From NCBI GenBank assembly GCA_009841335.1, contig VXLY01000027.1:1-64000 (forward strand): a stretch of DNA of 64,000 nt, given 5' to 3'. Source of the stretch: Rhodothermaceae bacterium. Lineage in GTDB: Bacteria; Bacteroidota; Rhodothermia; Rhodothermales; Bin80. The notes beneath the pieces are model-generated. The model saw nothing but the letters and a program-made list of their open reading frames with translations. It did no database searches and was not told the DNA's origin. The stretch's first letter is position 1, and each line of letters opens with the position of its first letter. A program made the translations under genes and the position numbers. This document shows, piece after piece, positions 18,134 to 27,158 of this stretch.

Positions 18134-18757
18134 ATGAGCACAGAGAGATTTCTTACAACGTTCGCTAGCCGCACTGAGCGGGTCACAGATTTCTTTGGAA
18201 AACTGACCTGGTACTGTACCCTGCTCATGGTGATAGCAGGTGCATACAATGCGATCATGCGCTCACTGTCAGGCTGGGCACATCTTGATCCTGAGAGTGC
18301 GGGCACATTTCAGAGGGTTTTGCACTGGGTCGGTGAATTGGCAAGACAGGCAAGCTCCAATACTTTCATAGAGCTCCAATGGTATCTATTTAGTCTAGTT
18401 TTCCTGCTGGGAGCAGCTTACGCACTCAAGAACGGGGCACACGTAAGGGTTGATATTTTCTATAATCGTATTTCTCCAACTGCCAAGGCTTGGGTAAACA
18501 TAGCGGGTTCGGTAGTCTTTCTCATACCATTTTGCTTACTGATGATTTCTACTTCCTGGCCGGCGGTCGTAGATTCATGGATCCGGTTGGAGGGATCACC
18601 GGATCCGGGAGGTCTACCACGCTACCCCCTCCTAACTGTTGTGCCACTGGCTTTTATAATGTTGATGATACAGGGATTGGCCTCAGCAGCTCGCGAAGCC
18701 ATAACCATCATTGATCTCGCAAAAACTCAACGCTTGAACAGACATGCCCGGACTTGA
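18134..18757 (+). CDS. dctQ: TRAP transporter small permease (DctQ-like)
   Basis: A 207-residue protein with four predicted transmembrane helices. The conserved RVDIFYNRISPTAKAWVN block identifies the DctQ family of TRAP transporters, which use an ion gradient and a periplasmic binding protein to import organic acids or sugars acids. It overlaps dctM by 14 bases, the usual tight coupling. The matching DctP protein is encoded on the opposite strand just beyond dctM. Confidence 0.92.
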   Translation: MSTERFLTTFASRTERVTDFFGKLTWYCTLLMVIAGAYNAIMRSLSGWAHLDPESAGTFQRVLHWVGELARQASSNTFIELQWYLFSLVFLLGAAYALKNGAHVRVDIFYNRISPTAKAWVNIAGSVVFLIPFCLLMISTSWPAVVDSWIRLEGSPDPGGLPRYPLLTVVPLAFIMLMIQGLASAAREAITIIDLAKTQRLNRHART

Positions 18758-20093
18758 GTGGTTGGCGCCGCTCATGTTTGCGGTAGCCTTACTTCTAATC
18801 TTTTCGGGTTATCCCGTAGCCTTTTCCCTCGGAGGCGCTTCGCTTATTTTTGCTGTGATTGGCGTTAGCACGGGTTACTTCGACTGGCATCTAATGCTGG
18901 CACTGCCGGATCGCCTGTTCGGCATTATGTCCAATTACACGCTCTTGGCGGTCCCCTTTTTCATCTTCATGGGGACTATGCTCGAAAAGAGCAATCTTGC
19001 AAGGGACTTGCTGCATACGACCGGCCTGCTTTTTGGTCCGGCACGCGGGGGCTTGGCAATCGCGGTCATCCTCGTGGGGGTGCTTCTGGCAGCCGCAACA
19101 GGTATTGTAGGGGCAAGTGTAGTAGCCATGGGAATGATATCATTGCCAATCATGCTCAACAATAATTACTCGGAGGAACTCTCCGCTGGCGTGATTACAG
19201 CAACCGGAACACTGGGGCAGATCATTCCACCCAGTGTAGTACTTGTGGTACTTGCTGATCAATTAGGTGTATCAGTTGGCGATTTGTTTATCGGCGCACT
19301 GGTCCCGGGGGTTTTGCTTGCGCTACTCTACGGGTTGTATACCGCAGGGGTTGCTGTTCTCAAGCCATCCGCTGCGCCAGCGCTACCCCCTGAGGTAAGA
19401 AACGCGGAGCGAGAGGGGCTGCTGCGGAAGGTTTTCCTGGTAATGCTCCCGCCACTGTTGCTCATTTTTGTAGTGCTCGGCAGCATTTTTGCCGGCATTG
19501 CCACACCTACAGAATCAGGAGCTCTTGGAGCTGTTGGTGCCATTGGCCTGGCAGCATTGAATGGCCGTCTGGACAAAAAGGCGCTGCGGGGTACTGTGGA
19601 AGAGACTGTCAAACTGACAGCAATGGTGATGATGTTACTCATTGCTTCCACTGCGTTCGCGCTTGTATTTCGGGGACTGGATGGCGGGATCTGGATTGAG
19701 GATCTACTCGTAAATATTCCCGGAGGCGTAATTGGATTCCTGCTTGTGGCCAACCTCGCGATTTTTATCCTCGGGTTTTTTATTGATTTCTTTGAAATTG
19801 CCTTTATCATTATACCCCTGATGGTTGCACCAGCTGCCGAGCTCCTGAGTCCGATGCTAGGCGTACCCGCTAGCATCGCCCTGATCTGGTTTGGGGTAAT
19901 GGTAGGGATGAACCTGCAGACCTCGTTCCTGACGCCCCCGTTCGGATTTGCTTTATTCTATCTGAGGGGCGTGGCTCCACCGAGCATGCAGACAGCCTCA
20001 ATCTATCGGGGAGTCATCCCGTTTATAGGAATTCAGGTCATAGGTTTGATCCTCCTGATCCTTTTCCCTGACCTGGTTCTTTGGGCACTCTGA
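18744..20093 (+). CDS. dctM: TRAP transporter large permease (DctM-like)
   Basis: A 449-residue membrane protein with about twelve hydrophobic helices, the transport-conducting subunit of a TRAP system. Typical segments are GPARGGLAIAVILVGVLLAA, ATGTLGQIIPPSVVLVVLAD, ATPTESGALGAVGA, and TSFLTPPFGFALFYLRGV near the end. Length is normal. Its 3' end overlaps the extended end of dctP on the other strand by 96 bases. Confidence 0.95.
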   Translation: MPGLEWLAPLMFAVALLLIFSGYPVAFSLGGASLIFAVIGVSTGYFDWHLMLALPDRLFGIMSNYTLLAVPFFIFMGTMLEKSNLARDLLHTTGLLFGPARGGLAIAVILVGVLLAAATGIVGASVVAMGMISLPIMLNNNYSEELSAGVITATGTLGQIIPPSVVLVVLADQLGVSVGDLFIGALVPGVLLALLYGLYTAGVAVLKPSAAPALPPEVRNAEREGLLRKVFLVMLPPLLLIFVVLGSIFAGIATPTESGALGAVGAIGLAALNGRLDKKALRGTVEETVKLTAMVMMLLIASTAFALVFRGLDGGIWIEDLLVNIPGGVIGFLLVANLAIFILGFFIDFFEIAFIIIPLMVAPAAELLSPMLGVPASIALIWFGVMVGMNLQTSFLTPPFGFALFYLRGVAPPSMQTASIYRGVIPFIGIQVIGLILLILFPDLVLWAL

Positions 20094-21218
20094 GTGCCTT
20101 AGGCGCCCCCTTGCCTGCGTTCGTTCGTGCATGTAAGAAAACAGGGCGTATTCTGCTGTGTGAATCCAGTCATCAGAGTCCCGGCGCCATGCGAGAAAGG
20201 AATCATGCACTTGAGCAAAGCCAGGATCCGTACGCCCCTCCTGCAAGAGCTCTTCGGAAGCGGAGTATGCCGCATCCATCACATCCTTCGGAAACACACG
20301 TAGTTCAATGTTGGACTCAAGAATTCGTTGAAAGGCAGGCGGGTTCAAGGCATCATACTTTGCAAGCATGTACTGGTTGGCTTCTGCCATGGCGACTTCC
20401 AATGCAGCCTGATACGACGACGGAAGTTCCTGCATGGCCTGTTGATTTACAAAAAAGGAGAGATTGGCTCCTGGTTCCCACCAGCCTGGGTAGTAGTAGT
20501 AGTTTGCGACCTGATTGAAGCCCAGTTTTTCATCGTCATATGGACCTACCCATTCGGCAGCATCTATTGCTCCACGCTCAAGTGCAGGATAAATTTCTCC
20601 GCCCGGAATCTGCTGGACAGTTACCCCCAGACGGTCCATAACCCGTCCGCCTAATCCAGGAATGCGCATTGAAAGCCCGCGCAGATCCAGCAGGCTGTTG
20701 ATTTCCCGGTTGAACCATCCACCCATCTGCGCGCCAGTATTGCCGCCAGGATAGTTGAGCACACCATAATCTGCAAATAATTCCCGCAGGATTTCCAGTC
20801 CACCCCCTTCATAAACCCAACTGTTAAATTGCCGAGCATTGAGGCCAAAGGGAACCGTGGTTTCAAAAACGAAGGCTAGATTTTTTCCTATGTAGTAGTA
20901 ACCCGCCGAGTGTCCCATTTGCACCGTGCCTTTCTGGACCGACTCAAGTACCTCAAATGCAGGAACCATCTCACCGGCCGGATAAACACGGATGGTGAAC
21001 CGTCCATTGGTCAATTGACTGACACGCTCGCTCATTACCTCCGCTGCCCTATAGATAGTATCTAGAGAGCGGGCGAAACTGGATGCAAGACGCCATCGCA
21101 GCATTGGAGTGTCGGTTTGAACGGCCGGGGCATCACCGCTCTGGGAGCCGCAACCGGTAAGAACAGCACCGGCTGCGGTACCTAGGGCCGCTGATCGGAT
21201 GAATTTTCTACGTTCCAT
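19998..21218 (-). CDS. dctP: TRAP transporter substrate-binding protein (DctP-like), Tat/lipoprotein signal
   Basis: A 406-residue periplasmic binding protein. The N-terminus has RRKF (3-6), a hydrophobic stretch and LTGC with Cys23, suggesting Tat export and lipid anchoring. Family segments include YPAGEMVPAFEVLESVQKGTVQMGH, MRIPGLGGRVMDRLGV and ERGAIDAAEWVGPYDDEKLGF, the pattern of 2-oxoacid/organic-acid TRAP receptors. The last ~31 residues are read from the antisense of dctM and look non-native; relatives end near residue 370, so a lost stop is likely. It follows the SDR gene by 2 bases, so SDR and dctP form one operon. Confidence 0.9.
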   Translation of the reverse strand: MERRKFIRSAALGTAAGAVLTGCGSQSGDAPAVQTDTPMLRWRLASSFARSLDTIYRAAEVMSERVSQLTNGRFTIRVYPAGEMVPAFEVLESVQKGTVQMGHSAGYYYIGKNLAFVFETTVPFGLNARQFNSWVYEGGGLEILRELFADYGVLNYPGGNTGAQMGGWFNREINSLLDLRGLSMRIPGLGGRVMDRLGVTVQQIPGGEIYPALERGAIDAAEWVGPYDDEKLGFNQVANYYYYPGWWEPGANLSFFVNQQAMQELPSSYQAALEVAMAEANQYMLAKYDALNPPAFQRILESNIELRVFPKDVMDAAYSASEELLQEGRTDPGFAQVHDSFLAWRRDSDDWIHTAEYALFSYMHERTQARGRLRHSECPKNQVREKDQEDQTYDLNSYKRDDSPID

Positions 21219-21220
21219 GG

Positions 21221-21928
21221 TTACCCTCTTGGTCGAAGTGGTCGCATTACGACTTCAGAAATCAAATAATTGTCCGATGACTCCAATATATGGATGACTG
21301 TCGCTGCAATATCTTCCGGCTGCATAGGGTTCGGGGCACCCGAGGAACCCGCAACGCGGCCAAATTCGGTAGCGACACTGCCGGGGCAGACACAACTTAC
21401 CTTGATACCATGACCACGCAACTCTTTCATCGTTGCATCGCTGAATCCGCGCAAACCAAATTTTGTGGCATTGTAGGCACTTAGATTTGCATTTCCAACC
21501 AATCCCGCAACGGAGGCAATATTAATGATATGTCCACCGAATCCGGTTTGCTCATTCTGCGCTTTCATGCGCGGCACCACCACACGCGTACAAAGATAGA
21601 CGCCTGTGAGGTTTGTGTCAATTTGCGCGTCCCAATCTTCTTTGGTCTGGGCATCAATTGCGGAAAAACGACCCAGACCGGCATTATTGATAAGGATATC
21701 AATATGGTTCAAGCCCGAAAAAGCCAATTCTACTGCCGTTTCGTCGGTCACATCACATTCCACCGGATTGAACTTCGTTCCCAATTGAGACTCGAGCAAC
21801 TTCAAACGGTCTACTCGTCGTGCGAGTCCATAGACTGTGCTCCCACGGCGCACCAGATGTTGGGCAAACTCGCTTCCAAGACCACTGCTTGCACCAGTTA
21901 CGACCGCTATTTTGCCGCTAAGATCCAT
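21221..21928 (-). CDS. Short-chain dehydrogenase/reductase
   Basis: A 235-residue classical SDR. The nucleotide-binding TGASSGLG is at 11-18, NNAG at 81-84, and the catalytic residues are Ser139, Tyr152 and Lys156 (YNATK). It is an NAD(P)-dependent oxidoreductase of unknown substrate. It lies upstream of dctP with a 2-base gap on the same strand, so it may act on the compound imported by the TRAP system. It is divergent from the aminotransferase gene with 78 bases between the starts. Confidence 0.92.
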   Translation of the reverse strand: MDLSGKIAVVTGASSGLGSEFAQHLVRRGSTVYGLARRVDRLKLLESQLGTKFNPVECDVTDETAVELAFSGLNHIDILINNAGLGRFSAIDAQTKEDWDAQIDTNLTGVYLCTRVVVPRMKAQNEQTGFGGHIINIASVAGLVGNANLSAYNATKFGLRGFSDATMKELRGHGIKVSCVCPGSVATEFGRVAGSSGAPNPMQPEDIAATVIHILESSDNYLISEVVMRPLRPRG

Positions 21929-22006
21929 GAGTTGTGCTTATTGTTCGGGAGAAGTTGAACCCGATGTGTATATACCTGTTCGCCTGATTGGATTGGAGAT
22001 TGAACA

Positions 22007-23215
22007 ATGAATGCAGATTTTGTCCGACACCTTGCCTGGACCAGCGACCACCCTCTTGGTTTGGAAATAGAGCGCGCTGAAGGGCCATTTCTCGTATTGA
22101 CCGATGGACGCAAACTGATTGACTTTATCAGCGGGATTGCGGTTTCGTCGCTGGGGCATCGGCATCCAAGCGTATTGCGTGCGATTCGTGATCAATTAGA
22201 TCGGCACCTTCATGTGATGGTATACGGTGAGTTTATCCAAGCTCCTCAGGTGCGGTTGGCTAAACAGTTGGCAAGCGTTCTGCCAAGTACACTTGATTCT
22301 GTTTACTTCACAATGTCAGGTACTGAGGCCAACGAGGGCGCACTCAAACTGGCCAAGAAATACACCGGACGAGGCCGGATGGTGGCTTTTGAGCAATCTT
22401 TCCATGGCGATACGCATGGATCTCTGAGCGTTACGGGCAGGCGCGTTTATCAAGACCCCTTTCGTCCTCTGTTACCAGGAGTGACGTTTCTGCCGTTTGG
22501 GGACTTTGAAGCTTTAGAGCACATTGATGACACATTTGCATGTGCGATTGCTGAGCCGATCCAGGGTGAAGGAGGAATGCGTCTGCCCCCACGCGGCTGG
22601 TTCAGGGCTCTGCGTGCGAGATGCACGGCCGCGGGGGCATTATTGGTGCTGGATGAGATTCAGACCGGCTTTGGTCGGACGGGACGACTTTTTGCATTTG
22701 AGCATGAAGGTATTGTACCGGATATCCTGACCTTGGCTAAAGCCATGGGGGGCGGCATGCCGCTAGGGGCTTTTGTAGCCAGTACAGAAGTGATGCAGTC
22801 GCTGCGGCGTGACCCTCCACTTAGTCACGTGACAACATTTGGTGGCCATCCGGTTTCATGTGTGGCTGCCAGCGCAACCCTGCAGGTTCTGCAGGATGAG
22901 GGGTTGGTTGAGCGCGCACTATGGGTTGAGCAGCGTGTACGCACAAAGCTTAAGCATACACTCATTACTGATTTACGCGGCAGAGGGGCAATGCTTGGTA
23001 TGGATTTGATAAACACTCGGGTTGCGAATCAGGTCGTGGAGCATTGCCTGCAGCGACGGGTTCTCCTAGGCTGGACGCTTCATTCAGGAACAGTTATCCG
23101 GATCGCTCCCCCGCTTAATATTCCCGAAGACACCCTGGACGATGCGCTGGAAATCATCACTGAGGTGCTTGACGTGGTTCAGGCAATGGATGCCTATGGG
23201 CTCAGAAACGGTTGA
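22007..23215 (+). CDS. Class III (acetylornithine-type) PLP-dependent aminotransferase
   Basis: A 402-residue fold-type I transaminase. Hallmarks are DFISGIAVSSLGHRHP, SGTEANEGALKLAK (103-117), EPIQGEGG (183-190), LDEIQTGFGRTG (215-226) and the PLP lysine Lys245 in LAKAMGGGMPLGA. It is close to ArgD/4-aminobutyrate/ornithine transaminases; the specific substrate cannot be called. The usual enzyme length is met. The 3' end overlaps the convergent kinase gene by 22 bases. The neighbouring SDR and TRAP genes raise the option of an imported amino- or oxo-acid as substrate. Confidence 0.92.
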   Translation: MNADFVRHLAWTSDHPLGLEIERAEGPFLVLTDGRKLIDFISGIAVSSLGHRHPSVLRAIRDQLDRHLHVMVYGEFIQAPQVRLAKQLASVLPSTLDSVYFTMSGTEANEGALKLAKKYTGRGRMVAFEQSFHGDTHGSLSVTGRRVYQDPFRPLLPGVTFLPFGDFEALEHIDDTFACAIAEPIQGEGGMRLPPRGWFRALRARCTAAGALLVLDEIQTGFGRTGRLFAFEHEGIVPDILTLAKAMGGGMPLGAFVASTEVMQSLRRDPPLSHVTTFGGHPVSCVAASATLQVLQDEGLVERALWVEQRVRTKLKHTLITDLRGRGAMLGMDLINTRVANQVVEHCLQRRVLLGWTLHSGTVIRIAPPLNIPEDTLDDALEIITEVLDVVQAMDAYGLRNG

Positions 23216-24591
23216 ACGCTCCGAACAAAGCCTGCGTAGGCCTCCTCCAGTTCGCGACGCGGTCTAAAAGTTTTGCTTTGATGGGCCATCCGTTGAATAG
23301 CGCCTGGCAACGTTGAATGGCGGGTCGCGGCTGCAGCCAGGATCGCTGCGCCGAACGCCGCCTCCGTGCATGCAGGGCGATGGTAGACCCGCTGACAGAG
23401 ATCTGCACGCAATTGCATCCATATGTCACTGTAACTGCCACCACCTGTGCTGTATACCTCTCCCTGACCTGGAGGCACATTCAACGCATCGTCAAGTAGT
23501 GTGTAAGCCATACGTTCCAGGCATGCCGTTCCCTGGAGGCATGCAGCGAACTTTCGTGCATTGCTCAGACCGGGAGGCAGAATCGCACGCGCACCGCTGT
23601 TTGCGAACGGGAATCGTTCGCCTTCGAGCGTGAGCGGATACACTGTGTCCTTGGATGGGAGATACCGAACTGCCTCGGCATCCATTCGTGGGAGGTCTGC
23701 GTCAGGAAACCAAGTCTTGATCCACGAAGCACCGGTGTTGCTTGCTGCACCTGGCAACCAGTAACCGCCAGGCAGCTTATGGGAGTACAAAAGAGGATGC
23801 GATGATCGGTTTTCAGACAAGGACTTAAAAACCAGGGTTGATCCGAGTGAGGTACTGTAATCGCCTGATTGGTGCAGACCTGACGCAATACAACTGGCAA
23901 CTCCGTCCGTTACCCCCGCCACAAGGGGTAACCCCTCGGGTAACTGTGTTTGCTCGCTGGCTTTTCTACATAATTCCCCCAGAATAGTACCGGGCTCAAC
24001 GACGGCCGGTAACTGTTCACGTATCGCTGGCTTTATCCATGTATAGTATTGGCTTTTTTCCAGGTCGTAACCAAATTTAAGTGCGTTGCTGTAATCGGTA
24101 GGCACTACACTGCCAACCAGTTGTCTGCAGAGCCAGGTGGCTTGGGGCAGCAGCTGCGACGACACGGGCTGAGAGTTATCATTCTTTAAGCAGTAAGCAG
24201 TGCCTAGGGCAGACAGCGACAATACTGCCGTGGAGTGTGTTCTTGAAAGCTCGGTCAAAAACTCTCGCCCAGAGGTGTCATCGTACATGATGGCAGGCCC
24301 TGTGCACTGTCCACCACGATCGGTAGGCACTACCGTACCAGAGGTTCCGTCTATTGATACTCCGCGAAGCTGACTTGTTGAAGCACCGCACCGCTTTAGA
24401 TGCGATATACAGGCGCTGACCGTGCTGCAGACCGCCTGCCACCACTCTTCTGGGTTTTGTCGGTGCAGTCCATTACGTCGGTCTCCCTGAACCGGGCAAC
24501 TTGCTTGTGCATGGATTTGTCCGATTTCGTCAACAATCAATGTTCGTATACCGGACGTTCCGAGGTCAATGCCGACAAACAGGTGTTCCAT
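23194..24591 (-). CDS. FGGY-family carbohydrate kinase (xylulo-/ribulokinase-like)
   Basis: A 465-residue ASKHA-fold kinase. The first phosphate-binding loop is GIDLGTSGIRTLIVDE (8-23), followed by VSIDGTSGT and the later GVTDGVASCIASG and YSTGGGSYSDIWMQ loops. The family phosphorylates pentuloses, glycerol or related polyols. The pattern resembles the plant/cyanobacterial D-ribulokinase subgroup more than classic XylB, which is a judgement from recall. The ATG at 24591 is clear. It lies convergent to the aminotransferase. Confidence 0.88.
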   Translation of the reverse strand: MEHLFVGIDLGTSGIRTLIVDEIGQIHAQASCPVQGDRRNGLHRQNPEEWWQAVCSTVSACISHLKRCGASTSQLRGVSIDGTSGTVVPTDRGGQCTGPAIMYDDTSGREFLTELSRTHSTAVLSLSALGTAYCLKNDNSQPVSSQLLPQATWLCRQLVGSVVPTDYSNALKFGYDLEKSQYYTWIKPAIREQLPAVVEPGTILGELCRKASEQTQLPEGLPLVAGVTDGVASCIASGLHQSGDYSTSLGSTLVFKSLSENRSSHPLLYSHKLPGGYWLPGAASNTGASWIKTWFPDADLPRMDAEAVRYLPSKDTVYPLTLEGERFPFANSGARAILPPGLSNARKFAACLQGTACLERMAYTLLDDALNVPPGQGEVYSTGGGSYSDIWMQLRADLCQRVYHRPACTEAAFGAAILAAAATRHSTLPGAIQRMAHQSKTFRPRRELEEAYAGFVRSVQPFLSP

Positions 24592-24700
24592 GATGAGGAA
24601 AGTGAGTGCCTGGTATTTTCAATAAGCCTCTATCCAGCTAGTGTTCGGAATTGGCTCCATTCACAAAATAAGTGAAGCCCCTTCATGATGTAAGCGCCAC

Positions 24701-26260
24701 TCAGAGTTGGCCCTCGCACGCAACACCATCTCCGTCCCCGTCCAGGCGCAACGGGTCATTTCCCTCTACGGAAAAATTGCGATAAGGAATCGTTTTACAG
24801 CCACTCCTTAGATCCACAGAGAGACATACATACCAGTCTGGATAGCCCGGAGCACAGCTTTTAGGCCGCATCATCGGATATTCGTGTTTCATCTCCTCAT
24901 ACTCTCTTGGAGTAATAATCCGGTGTGGTGGGAGCGCTGGCAGCAGAGGAGGTTCTGGCAGACATCCCGGATCATTCGCGTCAGCCAGGTCATCAAAATC
25001 GTTGTCAACCCCGTCGCTGCAGGATGATCCAGAATCGGGTGACTCGGGATCTGGCCGTGCATTCTTCTTCTGCCACGTTTCTGGAATGCTTTGCCATACA
25101 TCATCATAATAGACATCAAATTGACGTGCCAATCTTGATGATTCAACCAAAAGCGTGTTCTCGTCGTTGCTGCTTTCGCCAGCCGATGTCCAGTTCATAG
25201 AGCCAAGTACAAGGCGGTGACCATCTATTGACGCGGCCTTCATGTGCATTTTGCTTCCCCAGTTCTCAATGCGGACCGGTATGCCGGCTTCCCGCAACAC
25301 TTCGTGCTTGGAGTATCCATTTTTGGCGGCTGTGGCGTCAATGATGACGCGAACATCTACACCACGCCTGTGTGCGTCGATCAGGTCGGCAGTCAAGTAT
25401 TTGGCAGTGAGGAAGAAAACAGCCACATTGATGCGCTTTTTCGCCTTAGCGATTAGGCCACCTACTCCGTAGCGGAGCGAAGCATCTTGCGGTGAAAACC
25501 AGGTTGATACCTTTTCTAATCCGAAATCAAATTCCTCAACACCATCTCGGAGTTTTGAACATTTGCCTTGTCTGTTCCAGAGTTGCTCAAATTCGGCAGT
25601 GTAGACGGCCGCTATCTGTTTGGAGCGCATGACCACCACTGCATTGGCGTTGTAGCCGCCAGTTCCAGAATCAGACAAATTCGCTGAACCTGTCCAAACC
25701 CGCTCGCCATCCACCACAAAGAATTTGTTGTGCATGATATCGTTTATAGCTGGAAATGAGTCGCGCGAAGCATGACCTGCCACAAGAATTTGATCTTCAC
25801 CCAGATCGTAAGCGAGGCACTGCAGCGGCCCTTTAAACCCGTGTGGACGGCTGCACGGAGGGGGCCTTCCTGTATATTCACGGGTACATTCCTGCTCCCG
25901 TGCGAGATCATCCCTAACGCTTCCTATCTGATGCATCCACATTTCCGAGGAGCTATAGTAGTTCTTGTTGTAAACATCCTTGTCCATATATCCTCGCACG
26001 GTGACACCGCGGTCACGCGCTTTCAGCAGCGCTTCCAGGATTTCGGTCTGATTTCGCGCACCATACACAGCAAAGTCAATCGTTGAGTGAGCACGGTTTA
26101 GCAACTCCACTAGCGACGTGCATAGAGTACTGTCACACCTGTCAGCTGGAGCATTAAACTCCCTGGGATCTTGGAGCAGGAGTTCGATGTCCTTTTCTTC
26201 GCCACATCCAATTATGGTGAGACCAATAAGAAGGACATATTTGGGCAGGGTAAGGATCAT
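24701..26260 (-). CDS. Phospholipase D-like lipoprotein with Excalibur-type calcium motif
   Basis: A 519-residue protein with a lipobox at Cys19 (TIIGC). Two HKD motifs are intact: His177-x-Lys179-x4-Asp184 and His339-x-Lys341-x4-Asp346, each followed by GSANLS or GSMNWT. Together they form one active site of a phosphodiesterase acting on lipids or nucleic acids. Residues 413-433 carry a CSDGVDNDFDD...DPGC repeat like those of surface proteins. The final stretch DPLRLDGDGDGVACE (502-516) matches the Excalibur calcium-binding signature. The combination suggests a surface-anchored, calcium-responsive nuclease or phospholipase. No operon partner is apparent. Confidence 0.86.
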   Translation of the reverse strand: MILTLPKYVLLIGLTIIGCGEEKDIELLLQDPREFNAPADRCDSTLCTSLVELLNRAHSTIDFAVYGARNQTEILEALLKARDRGVTVRGYMDKDVYNKNYYSSSEMWMHQIGSVRDDLAREQECTREYTGRPPPCSRPHGFKGPLQCLAYDLGEDQILVAGHASRDSFPAINDIMHNKFFVVDGERVWTGSANLSDSGTGGYNANAVVVMRSKQIAAVYTAEFEQLWNRQGKCSKLRDGVEEFDFGLEKVSTWFSPQDASLRYGVGGLIAKAKKRINVAVFFLTAKYLTADLIDAHRRGVDVRVIIDATAAKNGYSKHEVLREAGIPVRIENWGSKMHMKAASIDGHRLVLGSMNWTSAGESSNDENTLLVESSRLARQFDVYYDDVWQSIPETWQKKNARPDPESPDSGSSCSDGVDNDFDDLADANDPGCLPEPPLLPALPPHRIITPREYEEMKHEYPMMRPKSCAPGYPDWYVCLSVDLRSGCKTIPYRNFSVEGNDPLRLDGDGDGVACEGQL

Positions 26261-27158
26261 GGAGGCGGTTGTGGAACTACAAATAAGTCATGAGTGCAGA
26301 CATCGTCTCTGCATTCTGCTGCAGCTGGTGAAGATAAGAGCTTTCCCAGACACATCCTATTTGAACTTGCCCTACAGACCGCTGACGCGCGACGAGATTG
26401 GAAAAGAGATTGGGCCAATCAAATAGTAAAACAGAAGCAACTGGCGAATGAGTATCCAATTGTGATGTGCAAAGACAGGACGCTCAGGGCAGGCTTAGGT
26501 GAACTTCGGTCATGGGGGTTACGCAGGCGAACGGACTGCAGTGTCAAGCCGCTTCCTTTACAATCTGCAAACCCCTTCATAACCACGATTGCATTTTAAG
26601 CACATTTAGCGCCCCGCTTCCCTATGTACTCGGGACAGCACAAATTGGTGGTGATGTTGACCTCGACGTGAGTGTCAGTTCTGAGATGTCCTGTTTTGTT
26701 GCAGGTGAGGCGTCGTCTGCTGATGCTGTGGAATTCGCTGCTGCCAACATTCTCAACTGCATTACGAGTGACTGTATATCGGTGTTAGCCCAGTTTAGCG
26801 ATAGGTGGGTACTGAGCATCGACTGTGGAGATGGCCCGCAAGAGTATAAGCGCCTAGGTGAATATGATGGGATCTTGTGTAACTTGAGCCCGTAAGGGCG
26901 CATAGCGCGTGCTCGAACAGCCCGGATTGCCTGCTTGACAGGGCAAACCGGGCTGGTGCCCAAGTGCAATACGTGCGCAGCGTATCGTGCGTAACTCCCC
27001 GTATTTTTCATAAAGTGAGCGTTTGGCCTTATCCTAGTCTGCATTGACGACGTACGGGTAAAGAGGGTAGAGTGTCACAAACGCCATTCGGATGGCCGAG
27101 CCCTATATTAATGACAGCATCCATAATTAACAGCGCCTGCGGCATTGAGACCAGTGGC
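26261..27158. other. Long intergenic region with a strong hairpin
   Basis: About 0.9 kb without a recognised gene. A 127-codon frame on the plus strand (26512-26895) and a 140-codon frame on the minus strand (26622-27044) overlap; neither resembles a known protein, and at most one can be real. The clearest structure is the hairpin at 26918-26955, just after the plus-strand frame ends. This may be decayed or unrecognised coding sequence. Confidence 0.4.
26918..26955. repeat. Inverted repeat, 14-bp arms with one mismatch
   Basis: Arm 1 is CAGCCCGGATTGCC (26918-26931) and arm 2 is GGCAAACCGGGCTG (26942-26955), pairing at 13 of 14 positions around a 10-base loop. There is no following T-run on either strand, so it is not a textbook intrinsic terminator. 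It could be a terminator variant, a protein-binding site or a remnant of a mobile element end. Confidence 0.55.

Noticed and set aside
26918-26955. Hairpin as integron attC site
   Set aside because: The arms are long, but I could not find the paired RYYYAAC/GTTRRRY core sites or an integrase.
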